From NCBI GenBank assembly GCA_024741835.1, contig JAENRP010000567.1:1-17713 (forward strand): a stretch of DNA of 17,713 bases, written 5' to 3'. Shown piece by piece: positions 9,720 to 17,713 of the stretch. Origin of the DNA: Diplocarpon mali. Its lineage: Eukaryota > Ascomycota > Leotiomycetes > Helotiales > Drepanopezizaceae. The position numbers and the translations under genes were made by a program. The first letter of the stretch is position 1. Every line of letters starts with the position of its first letter. The notes under the pieces are model-generated. The model saw only the letters and a program-made list of their open reading frames with translations. It was not told where the DNA came from and ran no database searches.

Positions 9720-11079
9720 AGAGTTTGTTTTATAAATTTCGATAATTTATTAATTATTTTAAAAAACCTAAAAACCACTTATAAGCTAGACCTATAAGTG
9801 AAAAATAATAAAATTACTAATAATATTTCTATTTATATACTTTAAATTAACGACTTAGAAAATCTTTTATTTATTTTTAAAAAGAAAAATTCAAACTGTT
9901 TTATAAGATTTGATAAAAAAGGAAAGAAGTAGAGAAGTATAGTATTAGCTAATATTCGAACTATATATAAAAGCAAGGCTAATAAAGTACAACTAGTAGA
10001 TTAAGGAATCTCTAATAGTTTAAAGCCTAAAGGATTAGATAATTGGTTTAAATAAGATAAGAAGCTTTAACCTTTAAAGCTAAGTGGCAAATTCGATAAG
10101 TTTATTATAGGTAGATTTTTTAATAAACCTATCGAATATCGGCTAATAAAAGAACGTTTTAATATATTAAAAATTAAAGATGATTTAATAAAGTAAGAAT
10201 GCGAACTACTTTATAAAACCTTAATAAATCGAAAGGATACCTTAGCTTTTGACTAAATAGAACTTAGCCAGATTTAAGAAGAGGTTATACCTTATATTAA
10301 GATTAAGATAATACCTTATAAAGCTTAGTAAAAGAAAACATTTAAGGTCCTTAAAGCTTTTTAAGAAAAGGTAATCGAAATGTTAAAGGATAGGTTGAAG
10401 CAAAGTATTCTTAAGTTCTATAATAGCCCTTATAAGAATAAATGGTTCTTAGTTGCTAAGAAAGAGAAAGGAACTTATAAACTAATAATAGCAGTAGTAG
10501 AGATGAACCGAGTAACTGTTAGAGACGCTAACGTTCCTTTAAATATAGATAAGTTCTTAAATGAATTCGTAGGATTAACCTATAGCTCTTTTATTAACTT
10601 CTTCTTTAAATATAACCAATTTATTCTTAATATTAAATTGAAAGATATAATAGTAATTCAAACCCCTTTTAGGCTACTTTAGATAATAAGATTACTTTAA
10701 AGGGCTATAAATTCGATCGCTTAATTTATCTAAGTAATCTATAAGATACTAGTAGATTATATACCTAATATTGCGCTCCTTTATATAGATAATATAAGAG
10801 TAAAAGGATTAAGATCATTTTATAACTATAAAGAAGTTCTCTTTAGTATATGACGATTTATAATAGAATATATTTAGAACTTAGACTAGGTACTTATATA
10901 ATTTGAAAGGGTAGGAGTAATAGTTGGTCTAAAGTTATAATACTATCTTCTATTAATAGAAATTATTAGTTTTATTACTAATTCTAATAGCCGAAGTCCT
11001 TAGAAGGCTAAAGTACTTAAAATCGATAAATGAAAGAGGTATAATAATATAGCAGAAGCTTGCGCATTTATTGGCATTA
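9720..11079 (+). pseudogene. Ty3/gypsy reverse transcriptase, truncated by copia C
   Basis: One frame runs from about 9720 to 11079 with scattered TAA/TAG stops. An N-terminal extension (VCFINFDNLLIILKNL, FDKFIIGRFFN, RKDTLAFD) precedes the RT fingers. An uninterrupted 100-codon stretch at 10380-10682 gives EMLKDRLKQSILKFYNSPYK, NKWFLVAKKEKGTYKLIIA, RVTVRDANVPLNIDKF and IQTPFRLL, typical of gypsy RT. The active site reads Tyr-Ile-Asp-Asn at 10782-10793 instead of YIDD, a change in TpG context. AEACAFIGIIL (from 11052) is the connection motif before RNase H. The sequence is cut at 11079/11080 by the copia C LTR. RNase H and integrase are missing from the window. Confidence 0.87.
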
Positions 11080-11275
11080 TATTGAGCTTAAGTGAGTCGG
11101 CGCAGTAGGTATAGGAAACTTCTAAAGGTCGATGGTCGATATATTAGTAAGAGTTTTAAGAAGGAAGGTTACCCCTTTCTTACCTATAGCTATATATGTA
11201 TCAATATCCTACTGACTAAGCAGTAGGGTCATATGATAATATATCAAAGTAATAGCTATATTACCTATCTTAATA
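11080..11275 (-). repeat. Copia C 3' LTR (left copy)
   Basis: About 195 bases align with 17072-17266, with about 24 differences by eye, nearly all transitions (about 87% identity). The ends read TATTGAGC and CTTAATA, consistent with the usual TG and CA ends changed to TA. The inner edge abuts a polypurine tract. The copy contains a perfect hairpin CCTACTG/CAGTAGG (11208-11214 and 11221-11227) that is broken in the other LTR. Confidence 0.85.
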
Positions 11276-11283
11276 CCCCTACT
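11276..11283 (-). promoter_or_regulatory. Candidate polypurine tract of copia C
   Basis: On the minus strand the sequence reads GTAGGGG directly before the first bases of the 3' LTR (TATTAAG). This is where plus-strand DNA synthesis is primed in LTR retrotransposons, and it supports the LTR inner boundary at 11275. Confidence 0.5.
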
Positions 11284-11596
11284 TAGACCTTACTCCGATT
11301 GACCTGCAGTTGGGAAAATAATAACTATCCTTTTACGCTAATCCAACTCTTAGGTATCTCTTTAAATTAAAAATAATCAATTAATAGCAACCTTTATTAA
11401 AATCACTAATCCTACTCATAAGGCGGGACTAGGAGTCAAATTTCTAAAAGCGTTCTTTTATAAGACTACGTAACTTGACTCGCAGTCTAGGCCTAGGAGT
11501 CGATCTAAAAAAAACTTTCCTTTATAAGACTATATGACCTGACTTATAGGGCAGGCCTAGGAGTCGTCTTTAAGCCTGCTAAGCCCTTACTATCTT
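11284..11596 (-). other. Copia C 3' untranslated region
   Basis: The stretch between the end of pol and the polypurine tract has no coding similarity. Its main content is a 64-bp tandem repeat carrying three copies of the 24-bp module (11414-11565); the rest is AT-rich. Confidence 0.5.
11414..11565 (-). repeat. 64-bp tandem repeat with three copies of the 24-bp module
   Basis: Module copies start at 11414, 11478 and 11542, exactly 64 bases apart. The 40-base spacers of the first two units also resemble each other (both contain TTTATAAGACTA). The middle copy matches 20 of 24 positions of the unit at 14772 in the polyprotein array and holds the palindrome CTAGGCCTAG. The 64-base period is not a multiple of three, so this copy of the array is probably not translated. 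Confidence 0.75.
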
Positions 11597-12568
11597 TTAT
11601 AACCTTAGTATATCTTTAAATGCTTTAAACTTTGCAACTATCTCTAGTAGCTTTATAAATCCATCTGCTACTATTCGATCGGTTGGGATATAAGTAATTA
11701 ATAACTTATTCTTTATAATAAGGTCGCGGATAAAGTAGTAGGCAATATCAATGTGTTTTGATCGCTTATATAAGTATGGATTCTTTATAAGTGCAATCGC
11801 CTTTATATTATCTGCTTAAAGATTAATATAGTTCCTATCTTATCTAATATACTTAGCGAAACCTATATCTTTTAGAACTTAGGCGATTTATAATCCTTAC
11901 TTGCAATTTGATAATATTAATATATATTCGGCCTTAGTACTTGCGATAGCTACTGATTTCTACTTCCTACTTCCTTATAATATAGGTCTACTATATAGTA
12001 CTACTACGCTTTTAGATATACTTTTCCGACCTTTTATATTTGCCTAGTTGGAATTGATATACACCTTAAGCTTTACGCTTATATATTTTATTAGTTTATA
12101 TCTTACCTTTTATATAATTATCGATCGAAGGTATCTTTTAAGTCACTTGATTGCGTTCTTATATCGAATCGTCAGATCCTTTAGGTTTTGATTAAGTTGC
12201 TTAGTAATAAAGGCGATATTTAGTCTTATATATACTATAGTATATATAATTGCTCTAATATCCTATTAGTACTTCTTCAGATCTCCTCTTTACTTATTTT
12301 TATTAGTAGGCTCTAACTTATTATACTTTCCTTCGATTGGAGTACGCTTTAGCTTAAAGTTAAGAGCATAAGCAAAGAGTCCTATTCAGTTTAGGATCTT
12401 TTTAATATACTACTCTTAGTCTAACCAGAGTTCTTAAGTAAAGCGGTTCCTTATAATATAGATGCTAAGGATCTTATAAATTCCCTTTAGATCCTTGGTA
12501 TTAAAACGTTTTTAAATTATTATAAAGAACTAATCTAATTAAGTGGTCGTTTTTATAGCTATAGCAAT

Positions 12569-12580
12569 ATCGTCGATATA
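12569..12580 (-). other. Intact YIDD reverse transcriptase active site of copia C
   Basis: The minus strand reads TAT ATC GAC GAT, in frame, preceded by Lys-Leu-Leu-Leu and followed by Ile-Ala-Ile-Ala, as in copia RT. It differs from copia B (YINN) and gypsy (YIDN), whose aspartates were lost. GAC here follows a C, not a T, so one Asp codon was not a TpG target. Confidence 0.85.
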
Positions 12581-14675
12581 TAATAGCAACTTGATTCTAC
12601 GCTTAGTATAAGTAAATAGACAAGGGTTAGCTAGGCTTTAAACAAATCCCATTTCTATTAAAGCAAAGCTATATAAGAGGTTCTAATTATAAGCTGATTG
12701 TTTAAGCTTATAAATACTGCGAAGTATATAAAGAGAGTGGCTAGTGCGTATAAGAATACTATTAGGTTAAGAGAGAAAAATCCATTCCTTTATAGTCGCT
12801 TTAGTAAATGCATTTTTAATATTATACTATCTGCATTTAAGGTCCTTAGCAGCTACTATTGCTATAAATATACAAAGGGTATCTATATGAACTATTAGTA
12901 CGAATGTATTAAAGTAGTCTTCTTTATACTATTAGGAGAAGCCCCTAGCTATAAGCCTTGCCTTATAACATTTTAAGGTCCTATCTGCATATATCTTAAT
13001 TATAAAGACCCACTTTATTAATACTAAGTTCATATCCTTTAGCATTAGTTCCTCTATTTATATACTATTTGCAATAAGAGAGCTTATCTCCTTTTAAATT
13101 GCCTTATTCTATACTGCTCTATTCTCTAGGTTATTAATAGCTTTATCGTACGTCTTTAGAAGAGAGATTTTCATTATCCTCCTAGCAGCTAGGAACGTAT
13201 TATCTTTATTAAAGCTCTATTAAAGTTCGAGCTTATAGATCCTATATGCTATTATAGCTTAGATACGCTTAAACTCGCATTCGTCTAAGGTATCTTCTAG
13301 TTCTAGGTCTCTATTCCTCTTTAAAAATGTAGGTTCAGCTATAGGTTCTATAGGCTTATTATCTAAGGAACCGCTTTCTAATAGTAGAGGCTTATTATTA
13401 CTTATACCTATTTTAAGAATATCCTTTACCTTAGGTACTTTAACTAAAGGGATGATAATATCGAAGTTGTTTTATACTTTAAGCAATTCGCAGATAATAG
13501 GAATAGTCTATTTAGCCTTTAGGCGACTAATAGGTCGTTAATCAGCAGGTGCACTTAATATGCCTAAGCTAAAAGAAAGGGGTTATTAGTTCGACTTAAT
13601 AGTATTACTATTAAGTAGTATGCTTTGCAAATCTCTAAGTATATAGAGCTTTAAAGATAGCTCCCTTCTATTTCAAGATTTATCAAACTCAACTATTAAG
13701 GATATAATTACTCGCTTTAGATCTAGTATATATACTATCTATTGCTTTATTATCTATTTAATATATTTAACAAATATATATTCTCTACCTTAATCTATTA
13801 GCTTCTTACTCTTTATACCCGCGGGCTAAGACTTTGGGCTAATATAAGAGTAGCAGACGCTTTTAAAAACGCAGATATAGTCTAGGCTTAGTTTCTATTT
13901 AAGATATGCCTTATATAGTAATATTTAAGTGCTATTAACTATTAGTCTATTACCTATTCTATTTCGCAAGTATATATCTGCCTTAATCGCAAGGTCTTAG
14001 AATTCCAATAGTAGGTTAGTATCTTATAATAGAGCGCGATAGTCAGTCTTTACTTATTAAATACTTTACTTAGTAATGCTATTCTAATAGGAACCTTTAT
14101 ATATTATAGTTAGTTTATAATAAACTCCTTATTTTATTTAATTATTAAGCTTTGCCTTAATCTCTAATACGTTATTAGACCTAATAGCTATTAGCTTTAA
14201 CTAAGTCCAGCGTTCCTTTATCACTTTCTAAGTTTCCAGCTTTTCTATAAGCTTAGATTTGGTCCTAGCGCAAATAGTCTATATCTACTAAGTAGAGTTA
14301 TCTATTATTTAAGAAAACCAATTATTTCCTTTAATTAAGGTTATAAATAGTCTAGCAGTATTAATAGATATTAGTGCTAATATCGAATCTTTCTATAGAT
14401 TAAGCTTAGTTTGCGTCTAATTTCGAAGTTTTATTAGCTTGCAAATTTAGCATATTAAGCAATCCTTTAATACTTAGATCTTCTGTTTTAAGGTTAAAAC
14501 CTTATATAAGCCCTTTAATTTCTTTAGCCTTAGATATGCGAATCTTCTATATATTAACTAAAACCTTAATAGGCTTTTAGCTTCTAATAGCTTTAGTAGC
14601 CTATTATCAGTTAATACTTTATTATTAGTAGCTAGAAAGGACTAGTAATAATAGTTTAAGGTTTTACTATTTTCT

Positions 14676-15146
14676 AATTGCAAGCCCGGCTTAGGAGTCG
14701 TTTTTAATAAAACCGCAAGATTTACTTATAGTCCTAGCTTAAGAGTCGATTTCTTAGAAATAGTAAGATCTACTCGCAGTCCTGGCTTAAGAGTCGTCTT
14801 TAACGAATTCGCGAATTTCACTTGCGGTCCTAGCCTAAGAGTTATTTCTGCGAATTTCACTTGCGATCCTAGCCTAAGAGTCGTTATTAGCAAATTTGCA
14901 GAATCTACTTATAATCCTAGCCTAAGAGTCATTTCTACTAAATTCACTTATAATCTTAGTTTAAGAGTTATCTTTAAAGATACTTTACAATCTACCTATA
15001 GTCTTAGCTTAAGAGTCATTTTCGCAAATTTTACTTATAATCCCAGCTTAAGAGTCCATCTATTTTCCTTATCCTTACTTAATTATATTAAGGCAAAGAG
15101 TGCACTTTCCTTAAAGGAATCTACTTATAAGTCCGGCCTAGGAGTC
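14676..15146 (-). repeat. Ten-unit in-frame repeat array in the copia C polyprotein
   Basis: Ten copies of the 24-bp module start at 14676, 14724, 14772, 14820, 14859, 14907, 14946, 14994, 15033 and 15123. The steps are 48, 48, 48, 39, 48, 39, 48, 39 and 90 bases, all multiples of three. In the frame shared by protease and integrase each unit begins Thr-Leu-Lys/Arg-Leu/Pro-Gly-Leu-Gln-Val, giving 13- or 16-residue repeats. The Gln codon survives as CAA in three units, is CGA in one and is a stop (TAA or TAG) in the other six. In the next frame every unit has a stop at its third codon, so that frame was not used. The array lies after the protease end and before the pre-integrase region. Copia polyproteins do not normally carry such a repeat here. 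Confidence 0.85.
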
Positions 15147-16720
15147 AATTTCTATAATATTACCTTTAAAATAATATAAAGTCTATCTTTAATTTTAGCC
15201 TTAAAGATCACTTTATAATTATTATTTATAAACTATATAAATTAATTATTAAAAACTCTTATATAATTTAACTTTATATAAATCTTATAGCTAGATAAAA
15301 GATTAATACTTAAGCTAAGTATAAGGAGAACATTTTATAAAAGGAAAGAAACGCTAGCGACATTTATCTTTACTATACCTATCGAGTCTATATATAACCT
15401 TCTACTATCAACCTTAATAGAGCGCCTTTTTATTTTAATAAGCGGGCCTTTAAATAAGTAGGGTTTATCAATTATATATGCTATATAACTAGTATTACTA
15501 TACTAATCGGATTCAAGGATCTTACGAAGATCGGCTTTTAAAATATAAGCATCTTTATTATAATTATTATTTAAATTATCAGAAGTAGATTTAGGTTTTA
15601 ATAACCTACTATTATTATTAAAGGTATTTGCTAAAGTTTTGGCTAAATAGCCTTTTCCTTTGCCTTTCCTTAGTAATTATAGCCTTCGGTAGGATAAGGG
15701 CAGTTTGCTTCTTAACTTCTGCTTCGATTACTTCTTAATATTAAAGCTAGCAATTATATTAATCAATTGCCTTTTAACTTTACAATTAGTAATATTATAA
15801 GTACTATTATAAAAGTAGCATCCTCAATAAGCTTAAGGGCTTATCCTATGCTCCTTCCTCTTCTTAAGCTTATCATTACCCTATAATGTGGCATTTGCCG
15901 ATTTAGAGCGTCCTTTAAGGTCTTATTTAATAGTTTGAAAGAGGTCGATCTTCTTATAGATCTTAAGGTTGGGTTAGATAAAAAGAGATTATTTTATAAT
16001 AGTAAACTTAAGAAGGAGGCTATTAAGTAGAAAACTAAAAAGCTAAGTTTCTTTAAAAGTTATAGCTATCCTAGGATCTATAGCTCTTACCCTCCTCCCT
16101 AGTTTATATAGTATAAATTAAGTAGAGTTTATATTTATATCTATATCCTTACTATCTTTATCTTTTTTATATTAAAATAAAGTGATCTACTATAGTAGAT
16201 ACTAAGTATTAAAGGCAGTTATTTAAAGGTATTTTACCTTTAAAGTATCTTATCTTATCTTTATATTATTATAAACTTAAATAAAATCTTAATCTTTATT
16301 GCTTAAACCTCTATTGATCTTAAGCTTATATTTAACTAAGGCTAGCCTATACTCCTTTTCCTTTTCTATATTTAAAATCTACCTTTAGGATTTTTAATTA
16401 TTATCTTCTAAAGCTCTTAAGCTAAGCTTATTTAATATATCTAGCAAATCTTTAGCAGTTGCATTAGCTATTAAAGTAGAAGTAGATAAATTAGTAAAGG
16501 GAGTATAAAGGGCTATTCTTACGTATTTAATAAGTGTCTTTTGAATCGCTATTTCAATGCCTTTACTTTTAAAGTAAAGCTTTAAATTATCGAACTATTA
16601 TTACTAGTTCTTTTAAGAGAGTTAAAGGTCTTTAGGTCTAGTTTTTCGATTAGAATTAGAAGCTGTTGCCGTTTTAAATAGAATTGCGTTTAAAATCAAA
16701 TAAATTAAATGGTTAAGGGC

Positions 16721-17059
16721 ATTCCTCCTATCGAAAAGTCGAAATAATTAAATAGCAGGTATTATAAAAGTATTAAATAGGAAAGAAGTCCTCTTATCGA
16801 AAAGGGTTTTTAAGCTATAATATAAGGAATCATACCTCTTATAAAATATAATAAAGCAAGGAATCATACCTCTTATAGTACCAAAGGGTTATAAAGCAAG
16901 GAATCATATCTCTTATAATACGGGTTGGCTAAATAAGGAATCATACCTCCTATTCGCCGGTTGCTCGCCTCTTACTATAAGTCTCATTTAACTTCCTACT
17001 AATAGTTGCAGCGTAAGTGCTTTCTAAGGGAAGTTAATAATCTATTATCGGTCTAATCG
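16721..17059 (-). other. Copia C 5' leader
   Basis: About 340 bases between the primer-binding site and gag. It holds four copies of a 20-bp repeat (16824-16953) and two looser related copies near 16724 and 16790. A stretch of mixed composition follows at about 16960-17059, where I see no further structure. Confidence 0.55.
16824..16953. repeat. Leader repeat, four copies of about 20 bp
   Basis: AAGGAATCATACCTCTTATA occurs at 16824-16843 and 16858-16877, with one change at 16898-16917 and a variant at 16935-16953. Start-to-start distances are 34, 40 and 37. Each of the second and third copies is preceded by ATAAAGC. Related shorter strings (CCTCCTATCGAAAAG at 16724-16738; CCTCTTATCGAAAAGG at 16791-16806) suggest the array once extended towards gag. 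Confidence 0.8.
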
Positions 17060-17071
17060 GAGCTTATAACC
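17060..17071 (-). promoter_or_regulatory. Candidate primer-binding site of copia C
   Basis: The minus strand reads GGTTATAAGCTC immediately inside the 5' LTR. Known: Drosophila copia uses an internal fragment of initiator tRNA-Met and has a binding site that, from memory, begins GGTTATGGGCCC. The three differences here are transitions of the kind RIP makes. Position and resemblance agree, but the match is short. Confidence 0.4.
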
Positions 17072-17266
17072 TATTAAGCTTAAGTAAGTCGGTAGAGTGG
17101 GTAATAGAAACTTCTAAAGGTCGATAGTTGATATATTAGTAAGAGTTAAGGAAGGAAGGTTACCCCTTTCTTCCTTATAGCTATATACGTATTAATATCC
17201 TACTGATTAAGCAATAGAGTCATATGATAATACATCGGAGTGATAGCTGTATTACCTATCTTAATA
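17072..17266 (-). repeat. Copia C 5' LTR (right copy)
   Basis: Partner of the LTR at 11080-11275, in the same orientation, with about 24 differences in 191 aligned positions, mostly C/T and G/A. It begins TATTAAGC and ends CTTAATA. The inner edge abuts the candidate primer-binding site. The five bases outside (ACTTT at 17267) do not match those outside the left LTR (CATTA at 11075), so no target-site duplication is visible. Confidence 0.85.
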
Positions 17267-17713
17267 ACTTTAAACAATAGCAGTTTCGAGTATTCATATA
17301 ATACTAAACGAAAGCTCCAATCGGGAGTGTCTCTTTAGTTTTCTTAGAAAGCTAAAATGGATACTTCAGCCGCTTCTACTTAATAGGACTTTGAAAACTG
17401 CCTTAGAATCATCTCTAGAGACCCCTTTATTCTAAGGACTAATGGGAATTGTCCTAGAAGCTAAGATGAATCTTTCTTAGAAACTTTATCTTAGAAATTA
17501 GTCTTTGATTTAATAAACCTTTTTTTACTGCTAGTGATTATAGTACCTTTATTTATTACTTTATACCTATTAAAGAAGTCTTAGTAAAGTATAAATAAAC
17601 TTTTTATAAAAGCCGGATTTTCACTCTTAGGCCAGGCTTGCGAGTAGGAATATAAAAATACAATTTTATATAACTCGAGTTCTTTATCTTCCCCTTTAAT
17701 AATTATACCTGCT
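17267..17713 (+). repeat. Second gypsy LTR copy, truncated at both ends
   Basis: Aligns with 6339-6775 in the same orientation. It contains the conserved stem-loop (17401-17437), the 24-bp module at 17622-17645 and an intact-looking TATAAAAAT at 17651-17659. Its left end is cut by the copia C LTR and its right end by the window. It is less mutated than the 5' copy (more CpG and TpG kept). It may be the 3' LTR of the same gypsy insertion or belong to another copy. Confidence 0.7.
17622..17645 (+). repeat. 24-bp dispersed module, right gypsy LTR copy
   Basis: Begins CACTCTTAGGCCAGG and ends GCGAGT, five bases before TATAAAAAT. It matches 20 of 24 positions of the minus-strand copia C unit at 14772-14795. 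Of the LTR copies it is the best preserved, and the module is GC-rich in an AT-rich setting. Confidence 0.6.

Larger units (their letters stand above)
11597..16720 (-). pseudogene. Ty1/copia element C, near full-length decayed gag-pol
   Basis: A single minus-strand frame keeps its phase from about 16720 to 11597, checked at 16720, 15820, 15478, 14518, 12580 and 11698. Gag is at about 16640-15840 (LYFKSKGIEIAIQKTLIKYV); a damaged zinc knuckle starts at 15820 (CYFYNSTYNITNC, with Tyr at the second Cys and at the expected His). Protease region 15480-15290 includes YIID, FKGPLIKIKRRSIKV and LLILSLSINLLSS. A ten-unit repeat occupies 15146-14676. The pre-integrase zinc region is at about 14560-14400 (RFAYLRLKKLKGLYKVL, CLICQICKL). 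Integrase runs to about 13860 (RLIVNSTWIL-like, LSLDYICVFKSVCYSYISPKS), then an SH3-like tail. RT has an intact Tyr-Ile-Asp-Asp at 12569-12580. RNase H ends with KQKSVAIASTKAEY, RSKHIDIAYYFIRDL and IPTDRIVADGFIKLLE. Stops throughout are mostly TAA/TAG from Gln or Trp codons. The start codon is not identified. Confidence 0.9.

Noticed and set aside
12698..12898. Open 66-codon plus-strand stretch
   Set aside because: Antisense to the copia C reverse transcriptase, with no recognisable features of its own.
14676..15146. Reading of the array as a repeat starting Asp-Ser-stop in the adjacent frame
   Set aside because: Although the repeat looks regular there, every unit has a stop at codon 3 and the frame differs from protease and integrase; the frame shared with both is the credible one.
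14676..15146. CRISPR-like array
   Set aside because: Repeats diverge strongly, spacers are related and of two codon-compatible lengths, and the setting is a eukaryotic retrotransposon.

Overview
The window contains no intact host gene. It is a mosaic of decayed LTR retrotransposons, most likely from a heterochromatic (AT-isochore or centromere-like) region of a filamentous ascomycete. Two things support this. First, the polyprotein relics (Ty1/copia and Ty3/gypsy gag, protease, integrase, reverse transcriptase, RNase H) read like fungal families. Second, the DNA has the signature of repeat-induced point mutation (RIP): TpA is very common, CpA and TpG are rare, and in-frame stops are nearly all TAA or TAG where Gln or Trp codons are expected. 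Reading frames nevertheless persist for kilobases, which points to base substitution rather than indels. Species cannot be named from the sequence.

Layout. (1) 1-897, plus strand: copia fragment A, lightly mutated, from the end of integrase into the start of reverse transcriptase, cut off abruptly. (2) 898-2570: no recognisable gene; it includes a GC-richer, alanine-codon-like block at about 1440-2320. (3) 2575-5765, minus strand: copia element B, integrase-RT-RNase H in one frame full of stops. (4) 5765-6338: a linker with an inverted repeat and an LTR-promoter-like piece. (5) 6339-11079, plus strand: a gypsy element with 5' LTR, leader, gag, protease and RT, cut in the RT connection region. 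(6) 11080-17266, minus strand: copia element C, complete from LTR to LTR (about 6.2 kb), with a polypurine tract, a candidate copia-type primer-binding site and a single gag-pol frame of about 5.1 kb. (7) 17267-17713: a second copy of the gypsy LTR, running off the window.

How the parts relate. Copia C is nested in gypsy sequence, but its two flanks do not join into one uninterrupted gypsy copy and no target-site duplication is visible. This suggests recombination between copies. The most interesting signal is a 24-bp module beginning GACTCTTAGGC on its sense strand. It occurs in the gypsy LTRs just upstream of the TATA-like box, once inside gypsy, three times near the 3' end of copia C, and ten times in copia C between protease and integrase. 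In that array the spacing is always a multiple of three and the module encodes a 13/16-residue peptide repeat in the polyprotein frame.
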